Assembly (NCBI GenBank): GCA_963777285.1
Contig: CAVZPR010000002.1
Span: 1,240,001 to 1,304,000, forward strand
DNA length: 64,000 nucleotides
Source of the DNA: JAFARE01 sp963777285
Lineage (GTDB): Bacteria; Chloroflexota; Dormibacteria; Aeolococcales; Aeolococcaceae
Direction: 5' to 3'
Shown here: positions 8,911-17,183 of the stretch, piece by piece
Layout of the letters: each line of letters begins with the position of its first letter
Numbering within the stretch: the first letter of the stretch is position 1
Position numbers and translations under genes: made by a program
The notes under the pieces: generated by a model
Told to the model about the DNA's origin: nothing
What the model saw: only the letters and a program-made list of their open reading frames with translations
Database searches by the model: none

Positions 8911-9765
8911 GTGGGCGCGGGGCTGCAGGAGCGGTTCGCGAGCCAGGAGGGACGGCGGCTGCGCTACCTCGTCGGAGGATCCGGACCGCCGATCCTGCTC
9001 TGTCACGGCTACATCGGCGCGGCGGAGAACTTCGACGACTGGTTCGATGCCCTCACGCAGCGCCGCACGGTGGTGGCCCCTGACCTGCCCGGGTTCGGCT
9101 CGTCGCCGCCGCTGCAGGGGCGCCACGGCGCCGCGTCACTGGCGCGCGCGGCGCTGGCCGCAGCCGATCACGCCGGCATCGAACGCTTCGACGTGACCGG
9201 CCTCTGCCTGGGGGCATGCGTCGCGCTGGCGGTGCAGCGGCAGCGACCCGAGGCGGTGGACCGCGTCGTGCTGCACACGCCACTTCTGGCGCCATGGCTG
9301 GTGCGCCGCCGCTTTCACCTGCAGACCCGCGTGATGCTCGCCACCGGCGTGTACGGCGTGATCGTGTGGCTGAGCCGGCAGCGGATGGTCAGCGACCTGT
9401 ACAAGCGCGTGATGATCGAGGGCGCCGACGTCGATCCGGTCGCGGCGCAGGTGAACTTCGACAACCAGCTGCGCGCCGATCCCCGCGCCGCGCGCGAGTG
9501 GCTGCGCGACGGTCTGACGCGGGATGACCTGGCACAGCTGTGCAACGGCGCCGGGCCGGTGCTCGTCCTGGTCGCGGAAGAGGACCGCATCGTCGACGTG
9601 CCGCGGATGCGCCGCGCGCTCGGCGGCATCCCCGGCCTGGAGCTCGCGGTGGTCGCAGACGGCGGGCACGCATGGACCGAAGCGATGAGGGCGCAGCAAC
9701 GCGAGGCGATCGCTGCATTCCTCGACGGCCGTCCGCTGCCGTCGGCGGTGGCTCCTGCCGCCTGA
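8911..9765 (+). CDS. Alpha/beta hydrolase with Cys in the nucleophile elbow
   Basis: 284-residue single-domain alpha/beta hydrolase. The oxyanion region LLCHGYIGAAENFDDW, the elbow GLCLGAC, the acid in EEDRIVD and the His in DGGHAW line up with the family, but the elbow holds Cys where most members have Ser (G-x-S-x-G). Cys nucleophiles are known in dienelactone hydrolases, so activity is possible. The GTG at 8911 is two bases after the dehydrogenase stop, making it the last gene of this operon. Substrate unknown. Confidence 0.85.
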   Translation: MGAGLQERFASQEGRRLRYLVGGSGPPILLCHGYIGAAENFDDWFDALTQRRTVVAPDLPGFGSSPPLQGRHGAASLARAALAAADHAGIERFDVTGLCLGACVALAVQRQRPEAVDRVVLHTPLLAPWLVRRRFHLQTRVMLATGVYGVIVWLSRQRMVSDLYKRVMIEGADVDPVAAQVNFDNQLRADPRAAREWLRDGLTRDDLAQLCNGAGPVLVLVAEEDRIVDVPRMRRALGGIPGLELAVVADGGHAWTEAMRAQQREAIAAFLDGRPLPSAVAPAA

Positions 9766-9771
9766 GCCGGA

Positions 9772-10686
9772 TCAGCCCCGGCTGACCGCGGCGCGCAGCA
9801 CCAGCGCCAGGTTCGCCGGCCGCTCCGCCATGCGTCGCATGAGATACGCGTACCACTGATCGCCGAAGGGCACGTACACGCGCACACGCTTGCCCGCGCG
9901 CGCGAGGTGGAGCTGCTCGTCTGGCCGGATCCCGTACAGCATCTGGTGCTCGTGAGCGGCGTGCGGCGCCACCGCGGCGATGATCCGGTCCGTGGCGTCG
10001 ATCAGCTTGGGGTCGTGCGTCGCCACCATTGGATACGCGCCGCCGCTGAGGAGGATGCTGAGGCAGCGCAGGTACGCGCTGCGCACCTCGTCACGCTCCA
10101 GCCAGGCCACGGCGGCAGGCGCCTGGTACGCGCCCTTGCAGAGACGAACACGCGAGCCAGGCGCCGCCAGGCGCGCGCAGTCATCCGGGGTGCGGCGCAG
10201 CGAGGCCTGCATCACGGCGCCGGTGTCGGGGAAGTCGACGCGCAGCGCCTCCACGATGCGCAGCGTCGAGTCCGTGGTCGTGTGATCCTCCATGTCGATC
10301 GTGACCGCGGTGCCGGCCGCGCACGCCGCGGTGCAGATGGCGCGCGCGTTGTCGAGCGCCATCTCATGGTCGAGCGCCTGGCCGACCGCGGACAGCTTCA
10401 CCGACACCTCGGCCCGGTCGGCGAGACCTTCGGCGCCGAGGCGCGCCACCAGCGTGAGGCATGCGCCGACCGCCGAGCGCGCCATGTCCGCGTCGCGCGT
10501 GTCCTCGCCGAGGTGGTCGAGCGACGACGTCAGCCCCAGCTGCGACAGCTCGCGCGCTGCGCGCACCGCGTCGTCCACGGTCTCGCCGGCCACGAAGCGT
10601 CGCACCAGCGTGCGCGTCACCGGGGCGGCGGTGATCAAGGCCTCGATGCGGCGGCGGCGTGAGGCCCACACCAGCGTGTGGCGCAT
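9772..10686 (-). CDS. Proline dehydrogenase (monofunctional PRODH)
   Basis: FAD-dependent oxidation of L-proline to pyrroline-5-carboxylate, first step of proline catabolism. Family motifs are DHLGE near the N-terminus, DMEDHT, VRLCKGAY, ATHDPKLID, YGIRPDEQ and the C-terminal R-VYVPFGDQWYAYLMRRMAERPANL stretch. The ATG at 10686 gives 304 residues, the normal length for the small PutA-domain enzymes. The frame is open further upstream (ATG at 10764, GTG at 10770), which would add a non-conserved tail. It is convergent with the alpha/beta hydrolase gene and divergent from the GNAT gene. Confidence 0.9.
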   Translation of the reverse strand: MRHTLVWASRRRRIEALITAAPVTRTLVRRFVAGETVDDAVRAARELSQLGLTSSLDHLGEDTRDADMARSAVGACLTLVARLGAEGLADRAEVSVKLSAVGQALDHEMALDNARAICTAACAAGTAVTIDMEDHTTTDSTLRIVEALRVDFPDTGAVMQASLRRTPDDCARLAAPGSRVRLCKGAYQAPAAVAWLERDEVRSAYLRCLSILLSGGAYPMVATHDPKLIDATDRIIAAVAPHAAHEHQMLYGIRPDEQLHLARAGKRVRVYVPFGDQWYAYLMRRMAERPANLALVLRAAVSRG

Positions 10687-10805
10687 GGCGATCGCCGGGC
10701 TGATACCGTGACGTCGCAGGAGCGGCTCGTGCGTCCACGCGCCGGCGGAGCGCGCCCCCGTCATCGTCACGCCGTGTACCCGCGCGGAGTGCAGGAGACA
10801 CCCGC

Positions 10806-11588
10806 ATGACTCCCTCGCCATCCAGCGACCCCGGCCGCGCCATCATGGCGTACGTCAGGGAGGTCGCCCGCGAGGTGCACGCCGTGCAGCGTAGCGGCCC
10901 GTTCACGCTGATGTTCTCGCCGGCCAGCACGTCGATTCACCACAACTACGCTCTGCCCGACGACGACGCCGACCCGTCCGGCGATGAGATTCGCCGCCTG
11001 GTCCAGGCGTTCGTGGAGCAGGGGAGAACGCCCGTTGTCGAGTTCGTCCCCAGCGCGGCGCCCGCGCTCGGCGGCGCGCTGGACCGCGCCGGCTTCTCGG
11101 TGGCCGCGCACCTGCCGTTGATGACGGTCACCCGCGAGACGCTCCTTCCGCTGCACCCGCCGCCCCAGGTCCGCTTCGAGGCGCCCGAGAGCGATGCGGA
11201 GCTGTTCGAGATGGTGCGCATGCAGCACGACGCCTTCGGCGAGCCCGGCGACGTCGGCGCGGCCGCGGTGCAGCACCGGCGCCGCTCCCGCGACACGGGC
11301 TCGCTGCTGCTGGTGGCGCGCGACGACGGCGGCGCGGTGGTGGGCGCGGGGATGTTGCGACCCCCCAGAGCCGGCCTCAGCGAGATCGTCGGCGTGGCGG
11401 TCGTCGCTGCGCAGCGCCGTCGCGGCATCGCCGGGGCGGTGGTCGCCGAGCTCAGCCGCCAGGCATTCGACGGCGGCGCGCGCGCCGTCTATCTCGAGGC
11501 GGAGGAGGGAGCGGGTGGCGCGTACGCCCGGGCCGGCTTCCGCGACACCGCCAGCGTGATCCATTACGTCCTCGGCTCGCACGCGTAG
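10806..11588 (+). CDS. GNAT family N-acetyltransferase
   Basis: 260 residues. The C-terminal 130 form a GNAT fold with the acetyl-CoA loop in QRRRGIAGAVVAEL and a beta-bulge EIVGVAVV, ending in the typical YARAGFRDT strand-helix. The N-terminal half is less conserved and may be a second, degenerate GNAT domain. AGGAGA lies 8 bases before the ATG. It acetylates an unknown small molecule or amine. Transcribed away from proline dehydrogenase with a short intergenic gap. Confidence 0.85.
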   Translation: MTPSPSSDPGRAIMAYVREVAREVHAVQRSGPFTLMFSPASTSIHHNYALPDDDADPSGDEIRRLVQAFVEQGRTPVVEFVPSAAPALGGALDRAGFSVAAHLPLMTVTRETLLPLHPPPQVRFEAPESDAELFEMVRMQHDAFGEPGDVGAAAVQHRRRSRDTGSLLLVARDDGGAVVGAGMLRPPRAGLSEIVGVAVVAAQRRRGIAGAVVAELSRQAFDGGARAVYLEAEEGAGGAYARAGFRDTASVIHYVLGSHA

Positions 11589-11608
11589 CGCCGCGCGATG
11601 ATGGCGAG

Positions 11609-12871
11609 ATGACAGCGCGCCGCCTGCCGCCCGCGCTGCGCGTGCGCCCGTTCCGCTGGTACTGGGCGGCGCAGTGGCCGACGCTGCTGGGCACGTGGAT
11701 GCAGATCGTGGCGCTGGGCTACCTCGTGTACGCGCGCACCGGGAGCACCACGGCGGTGGCAGTGGTCGCAGCGGCGGACGGCATTCCCGGCGTGGTGCTG
11801 TCGCTGGCCGGAGGCGTGCTCGCGGACCGCCTGCCACGGCGCCGGATCCTGCTGGTCACGCAGTCGATGCTCGGGCTCAGCGCCGGATCGCTGGCGATCC
11901 TCGTGGCCACAGGGCACGCGAGCTTCCTGGCGATCGTGCTCGTGGCCATCGTCTTCGGTGCGACCGACGCCGCGGACCTGCCCACCCGGCAGGCGCTGGT
12001 CGCGGACCTGGTCGAGCGCGACGTCGTGGTCAACGCGGTGGCGCTAGGGGCGGCGGCGATGAGTGCCACACGCATCGTCGGCCCGTCGATCGCAGGGCTG
12101 CTGATCGGCACCGCCGGACCTGCGGCGTGCTTCGGCGCGCTCGCCTTCGCCTACCTGGCGCCGATCATCGTGCTGATCACGGTCATCCCCGACGTGCCGC
12201 CGCTGCCGCGGGCAGCCGGGCGGACGGCGCTGGGCGACATGCTCGCCGGCATGCGCCAGGTTCGCCGTGATCCGCTGGTCGCCGGTGTCGTCGCCGTGTG
12301 CGCGACGCTGGCGTTCTTCGGCGTCTCCTACATGCCGTTCCTGCCGGTACTGGCCAAAACACAATTGCACGGCGGCGCGCAGGTGCTGGGCGTGATGTAC
12401 AGCGTCGGTGGCATCGGCGGCCTGGCCGGCGGGCTGGTGATCGCGTCGCTGGGCCGGGGCGCCGGCCGGCTGCAGCTGCTGCTCGCCGGTGGACCCGTGT
12501 ACGCGGTGAGCCTCTTCCTCATCGCGCACTCCGGCATCCTGCCACTCACGCTGCCGGCGCTGGTCGGCCTCAGCTTTGCCTTCGTCGCGCTCAACACCTC
12601 GCTCACCACGCTGCTGCAGACGGACACCGACCCCGCGCTGCGTGGCCGGCTGCTGGGCATCTACGTCACCGTGTTCGCCGGGCTGCAGCCGCTGGGGACG
12701 GTGCTGTACGGCGTGCTCTCGCACTTCATGTCGCTCTTCGACGCGATCGGCGTCGGCGGCATCCTGGTCGGGGTCTCGGCGGTGGCCGTGGCCTGCAGCC
12801 CGCCCTTCCGCGCCCGGGTTCGCAGCGGGGCGGCCGGCGCTCGCGTCGAAGGCGAGCCGCAGCCGGCCTGA
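11609..12871 (+). CDS. MFS transporter (MFS_3/enterobactin exporter-like)
   Basis: 420-residue major facilitator with twelve hydrophobic segments, probably a proton-driven exporter in the inner membrane. The opening R-FRWYWAAQWPTLLGTWMQ and the loop after helix 2, LSLAGGVLADRLPRRRILL (MFS signature G-x-x-x-D-R-x-x-R-R), are diagnostic for the MFS_3 group. The gene starts 20 bases after the GNAT gene on the same strand, so the two may be co-transcribed. Substrate unknown. Confidence 0.88.
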   Translation: MTARRLPPALRVRPFRWYWAAQWPTLLGTWMQIVALGYLVYARTGSTTAVAVVAAADGIPGVVLSLAGGVLADRLPRRRILLVTQSMLGLSAGSLAILVATGHASFLAIVLVAIVFGATDAADLPTRQALVADLVERDVVVNAVALGAAAMSATRIVGPSIAGLLIGTAGPAACFGALAFAYLAPIIVLITVIPDVPPLPRAAGRTALGDMLAGMRQVRRDPLVAGVVAVCATLAFFGVSYMPFLPVLAKTQLHGGAQVLGVMYSVGGIGGLAGGLVIASLGRGAGRLQLLLAGGPVYAVSLFLIAHSGILPLTLPALVGLSFAFVALNTSLTTLLQTDTDPALRGRLLGIYVTVFAGLQPLGTVLYGVLSHFMSLFDAIGVGGILVGVSAVAVACSPPFRARVRSGAAGARVEGEPQPA

Positions 12872-12906
12872 GCGGTCGTGGAGGCTGCCGGCGCCGGGGC
12901 GCTGCC

Positions 12907-12912
12907 TACACT
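12907..12912 (+). promoter_or_regulatory. Leaderless -10 box of the parvulin-like gene
   Basis: TACACT ends 6 bases before the GTG at 12919, and no Shine-Dalgarno lies between. One of a recurrent set of such boxes in the window. Confidence 0.45.
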
Positions 12913-12918
12913 CGGGAC

Positions 12919-13845
12919 GTGAGCTCTCGCCGCTGGGCGGCGCTCTGCGCCTGCATCGCAGCCGCGGCCGGCGGGTGCGCGCCGGCGTCGAGCACCGCGC
13001 AGCCTTCCCCGTCGAGCCCGGTGGCGCGCGTCGGTTCGGGCGTGATCACGCTCGCCGCTTTCAACCTTCGCCTGCAGAGCACGATGACGGCGCTGCAGCA
13101 GGGCGGCGCCACGACCAACGACCCCGCCATGGTCACCGACGTGCGGGCCAGCGTGCTGCGCAGCCTGATCCTGGACGCGATCATCGCGCAGGAGGCTGCG
13201 GCGCGCGGCATCGCCGCCACGCCGGCGGAGGTGCAGGCAGCTGTGGCCGCCGACGCGCGCCAGGACGGCGGGATCAACAGCCTCGCGACGCACCTGGCTG
13301 AGGTGGGCGGCTCGATCGCGCAGCTGCAGGACGAGATCCGCTCGCAGATCAACGAGCAGCGGCTGGAGAACGTGTTCGCTCAGGCGCGCGCCGCCGATGT
13401 GGAGCGGCAGCTGGCCGCGGGTACGAGCTTCGCGTCGCTGGCGCGATCGATGTCCGACGACACGGGCACCAGCGGCAAGGGCGGCGACCTGGGGGTCATC
13501 ACCGCATCCCAGCTGGGCTCGTACGACACGGCGTTCATCAGCGCGGTGAAGGCGCTGCCCGCCGGCCGGTACACGACAACGCCGGTGCACGACGCCGGCG
13601 GCTACGACGTCGTCGAGGTGTACGCGCGGACGGCGACGTCGTGGAGCGTGCGCCACATTCTCATCGCCGCGCCCACGCCGTACACGGTGCGTTCGCGGCC
13701 CGCCTGGTTCGGCGAGGCGCTGTTCGCGACGGTCGCGCAGCTGTGCACGCAGAACCAGATCCACGTGTACATCGGCAACGCCGGCAGCAATCCCTGCAGC
13801 GGCGCGCCGCGGCTCACGCCGGGGAGCTCGCCGAGCCCCGGGTGA
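12919..13845 (+). CDS. SurA/PrsA-like peptidyl-prolyl isomerase lipoprotein with rearranged parvulin domain
   Basis: 308 residues, a secreted lipoprotein (signal peptide ending AAGGC, Cys at about residue 19) of the SurA_N/rotamase type that would help fold exported proteins. After the helical SurA_N region (DAIIAQEAAARGI, ATPAEVQAAV) comes a rotamase-like core, GTSFASLARSMSDD, GGDLGVI and GGYDVVEV. The RHILI strand that normally opens a parvulin domain is instead found after this core, about 90 residues later. Either the domain is circularly permuted or a second domain has been lost. GTG start; overlaps the next gene (GTGA). Confidence 0.8.
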   Translation: MSSRRWAALCACIAAAAGGCAPASSTAQPSPSSPVARVGSGVITLAAFNLRLQSTMTALQQGGATTNDPAMVTDVRASVLRSLILDAIIAQEAAARGIAATPAEVQAAVAADARQDGGINSLATHLAEVGGSIAQLQDEIRSQINEQRLENVFAQARAADVERQLAAGTSFASLARSMSDDTGTSGKGGDLGVITASQLGSYDTAFISAVKALPAGRYTTTPVHDAGGYDVVEVYARTATSWSVRHILIAAPTPYTVRSRPAWFGEALFATVAQLCTQNQIHVYIGNAGSNPCSGAPRLTPGSSPSPG

Positions 13846-14405
13846 GGGCGTTCCTCGCGGTTCCCCTGGAGCAGCCGGCGCTGGGAGCGGCGCAGCGGCT
13901 GCTGGCGGCGCTGCGCCAGCGGGTGGAGGCAGTCCGCTGGGCGCGCGGCGAGACGCTGCACGTGACGCTGCACTTCTTCGGCGCAGTCGACGACGCGCAA
14001 ACCGCGGCGGCGATTGGCGCAGCGACACCGCTCGCGGCGTCCACCCGCCGATTCAGCATGACGCTGGATGCCCTGGGCGCGTTCCCCGACAGCGGCGTGC
14101 CCCGCGTGCTGTGGCTGGGCCAGCGCAGCACGGCAGCGGACATGGAGGCGCTGGCGCGGCGTACGCGCGATGCGCTCCGCGACGCCGGCTTCCAGGTGGA
14201 GGCGCGACCGTTTCGCCCCCACTGCACGCTGGGGCGCACCCGGGCGCCGTGGCCACCCGCCGCCCGCGAAGCGTGGGATGCGGCCGCCGCCGATGTCGCG
14301 CCGCTCACCTTCGTGGCCCGGCGGCTCGTCCTCTACGAGTCGACGACGCGGCCCGACGGCGCCCTGTACACGCCGCGCGCCGAGCTCGCCTTCGCGGCGA
14401 GCTGA
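13842..14405 (+). CDS. thpR: RNA 2',3'-cyclic phosphodiesterase (2'-5' RNA ligase family)
   Basis: 187-residue 2H-phosphoesterase. The two catalytic motifs are HVTL (about residue 43) and HCTLGR (about residue 127), framing the expected FFGAVDD and RRLVLYES strands. It hydrolyses 2',3'-cyclic phosphate RNA ends. The opening RAFLAVPL is characteristic. The GTG overlaps the stop of the parvulin-like gene, suggesting coupled translation although the functions are not obviously linked. Confidence 0.88.
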   Translation: MRAFLAVPLEQPALGAAQRLLAALRQRVEAVRWARGETLHVTLHFFGAVDDAQTAAAIGAATPLAASTRRFSMTLDALGAFPDSGVPRVLWLGQRSTAADMEALARRTRDALRDAGFQVEARPFRPHCTLGRTRAPWPPAAREAWDAAAADVAPLTFVARRLVLYESTTRPDGALYTPRAELAFAAS

Positions 14406-14408
14406 GCC

Positions 14409-17090
14409 TCAGCGCACGCGCGGATCGGGCGCGTCTGCGTCGATGCGGTACAGCTCCAGCGCGGCGTTCACCACGTGGCGGGGCACGCGCTCCTGCTGTG
14501 CCAGCCCGTCGAGGACGGCGACCGTGATCGACGGTGCGTCCGTCTCGAAGTGGCGCCGCAGCGCGGTGCGGGTGTCGCTGCGCCCGTAGCCGTCGGTGCC
14601 CAGCGGGATGAACGGCCGCGGCGCGAAGCGGCCGATCTGGTCGGGCACGATCTTCATGAAGTCGCTCACCGCGACCACCGGGCCGTCCGCGGTCCCCAGC
14701 TGCTCGACCACGTACGGAACTCGTGCGGGCGCGTCGGGGTGCAGCCGGTTCCAGCGCTCGGCCTCGATCGCGTCCTGGCGCAGCAGGTGGAAGCTGGGCG
14801 CGCTCCACACGTCTGCGGCGACGTCGTGGTCCTCGGCGAGCAGGCGCTGCGCCTCCAGCGCCGCCTGCATCGCCGTGCCGCTGGCCATGATGCGCGCGTG
14901 CTGCGCGCGCTCGTCGGGCGCGGAGCGATAGAGGTACAGCCCGCGGACGATGCCGTCTTCGACACCTTCCGGCAGCGGCGGCATCGCGTAGTTCTCGTTG
15001 TAGAGCGTGAGGTAGTAGAAGACGTCCTCGTTCTCGACGAACATGCGGCGCAGCCCGTCGCGCACGATGACGGCGAGCTCGTAGGCGAAGGCGGGGTCGT
15101 ACACGCGCACGTTGGGCAGCGCGCTGAAGAGCAGCGGCGAATGGCCGTCCTCGTGCTGCAGCCCCTCACCGTTGAGCGTGGTGCGGCCCGCGGTGGCGCC
15201 CAGCATGAACCCGCGCCCGCGCGCGTCCCCGAACGCCCAGACGAGGTCGCCCACCCGCTGGTAGCCGAACATGGAATAGAAGATGTAGAAGGGGATCATC
15301 GGCTCGCCGTGCGTCGCATACGCGGTGCCGGCCGCGGTGAAGCTGCCCATGGCGCCCGCCTCGGTGATGCCCTCCTCCAGGATCTGACCCTGCTGCGACT
15401 CGCGATAGGAGAGGAGCATGTCGGCGTCGACAGGCTCGTACATCTGGCCGAACGGTGAGTAGATGCCCACCTCGGAGAAGAGCGCGTCCATGCCGAAGGT
15501 GCGTGCCTCGTCGGGGATGATCGGCACCACGCGCTTGCCCACCGACTTGTCGCGCAGCAGGCTGCGCAGCATCGCCGCGAAGGCCATCGTCGTGGATGCG
15601 GCGCGGCCGCCGCTGCCCTTGAGAAACTCGGCGTATGGCGCCTCAGCGGGCACATCGAGCGCCTTGGCGCGCACCACGCGGCGGGGCAGCGGTCCGCCCA
15701 GCGCCAGGCGCCGCGTCATCAGGTAGTCGATCTCGTCGCTCTCGGCGCCGGGGTGGTAGTACGGCGGCTCTCCGGCGCTGAGCTGCTTGTCGCTGATGGG
15801 CAGCTGCAGCGTGTCGCGGAAGGCGCGCAGCTCCGCCTCGCCGATCTTCTTGATCTGGTGTGTCGCGTTGCGTCCCTCGAACAGCGAGCCCAGCGTCCAT
15901 CCCTTCACCGTGTGCGCCAGGATCACCGTGGGCGCACCCTTCTGCTCCAGCGCCAGCTTGTACGCGGAGTACAGCTTGCGGTAGTCGTGACCGCCGCGGC
16001 GCAGGTGGCGCAGGTCGTCGTCGGACAGGTGCTCGACGAGGCGTCGCAGCCGCGGGTCGGGCCCGAAGAAGTGTTCGCGAATGTACGCGCCGTTCTCGGT
16101 GGCGTACTTCTGGAACTCGCCGTCGGTGGTGGAGTTCATCTTGTCCACCAGCACACCGCTGACGTCGCGCGCCAGCAGGTCGTCCCACTCCCTGGCCCAG
16201 ATCACCTTGACGACGTTCCAGCCCGCGCCGCGGAAGATCCCCTCCAGCTCCTGGATCACCTTGCCGTTGCCGCGCACCGGTCCGTCGAGACGCTGCAGGT
16301 TGCAGTTGACGACGAAGATGAGGTTGTCCAGCTGTTCGCGGGCGGCGAGCGACAGGGCTCCGAGCGACTCCGGCTCGTCGCACTCGCCATCCCCGAGGAA
16401 GCACCACACCCGGCACTCGCTGGTGTCGGCGATGTGGCGGTTGTACAGGTAGCGGTTGAAGCGCGCCTGATACACCGCGTTGAGCGGCCCCAGTCCCATC
16501 GACACGGTGGGGAACTCCCAGAACTCCGGCATCAGCCGCGGGTGTGGATACGAGCTGAGCCCGTTGCCGCCCGCTTCCTGACGGAAGTTGTCCATCTGCG
16601 CTTCGGTGACGCGTCCCTCCAGGTACGCGCGCGAGTACATGCCCGGCGCCGCGTGCCCCTGGTAGTAGATCTGGTCGCCGGCGCGGCCGTCGTCCTTGCC
16701 ACGGAAGAAGTGGTTGAAGCCGACCTCGTACAGCGACGCCGCCGAGGCGTACGTGGACAGATGCCCGCCGATGCCCTCGCTCTTCTTGTTGGCGCGCGTC
16801 ACCATCACCGCTGCGTTCCAGCGCACGATGCGGCGGATGCGGCGCTCCATCTCTTCGTCGCCGGGGAACCACGGTTCCTGCTCGGGCGGGATCGTGTTGA
16901 TGTACGGCGTCGACACCAACGACGGCACCGGCACCTGCAGCCGACGCGCGCGCTCCAGCAGCTTGCCGATGATGAAGCGAGCACGCACCGTGCCCTCGGT
17001 GGCCACGAGCGCGTCGAGCGATTCGAGCCACTCGCCCGTCTCCTGGGCGTCCGCGTCAGGAAGCTGGTGGAGGAAGGCGTCGAAGGTCAT
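14409..17090 (-). CDS. aceE: Pyruvate dehydrogenase E1 component, homodimeric type
   Basis: 893-residue thiamine-diphosphate enzyme that decarboxylates pyruvate and acetylates the E2 lipoyl group. The TPP motif GDGE...N is intact (GDGECDEPES through VVNCNLQRLDG), as are NKKSEGIGGHLST, the GHAAPGMYSRAYLEGR region and the C-terminal transketolase-like domain. Length matches the usual 880-930. The ATG at 17090 gives a normal N-terminus; TACCCT ends 7 bases upstream. No E2 or E3 gene is adjacent. Confidence 0.95.
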   Translation of the reverse strand: MTFDAFLHQLPDADAQETGEWLESLDALVATEGTVRARFIIGKLLERARRLQVPVPSLVSTPYINTIPPEQEPWFPGDEEMERRIRRIVRWNAAVMVTRANKKSEGIGGHLSTYASAASLYEVGFNHFFRGKDDGRAGDQIYYQGHAAPGMYSRAYLEGRVTEAQMDNFRQEAGGNGLSSYPHPRLMPEFWEFPTVSMGLGPLNAVYQARFNRYLYNRHIADTSECRVWCFLGDGECDEPESLGALSLAAREQLDNLIFVVNCNLQRLDGPVRGNGKVIQELEGIFRGAGWNVVKVIWAREWDDLLARDVSGVLVDKMNSTTDGEFQKYATENGAYIREHFFGPDPRLRRLVEHLSDDDLRHLRRGGHDYRKLYSAYKLALEQKGAPTVILAHTVKGWTLGSLFEGRNATHQIKKIGEAELRAFRDTLQLPISDKQLSAGEPPYYHPGAESDEIDYLMTRRLALGGPLPRRVVRAKALDVPAEAPYAEFLKGSGGRAASTTMAFAAMLRSLLRDKSVGKRVVPIIPDEARTFGMDALFSEVGIYSPFGQMYEPVDADMLLSYRESQQGQILEEGITEAGAMGSFTAAGTAYATHGEPMIPFYIFYSMFGYQRVGDLVWAFGDARGRGFMLGATAGRTTLNGEGLQHEDGHSPLLFSALPNVRVYDPAFAYELAVIVRDGLRRMFVENEDVFYYLTLYNENYAMPPLPEGVEDGIVRGLYLYRSAPDERAQHARIMASGTAMQAALEAQRLLAEDHDVAADVWSAPSFHLLRQDAIEAERWNRLHPDAPARVPYVVEQLGTADGPVVAVSDFMKIVPDQIGRFAPRPFIPLGTDGYGRSDTRTALRRHFETDAPSITVAVLDGLAQQERVPRHVVNAALELYRIDADAPDPRVR

Positions 17091-17097
17091 GGGTTCC

Positions 17098-17103
17098 AGG
17101 GTA
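17098..17103 (-). promoter_or_regulatory. Leaderless -10 box of aceE
   Basis: Minus-strand TACCCT, 7 bases before the aceE ATG at 17090; no Shine-Dalgarno in between. Confidence 0.4.
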
Positions 17104-17183
17104 ACGCCGACAGAGCGCACGGGGCCGCGATACAGTGGCGGTGACCGCGAGGCCACCGTCAGCCTCGGCATCGAGGGCTACCG

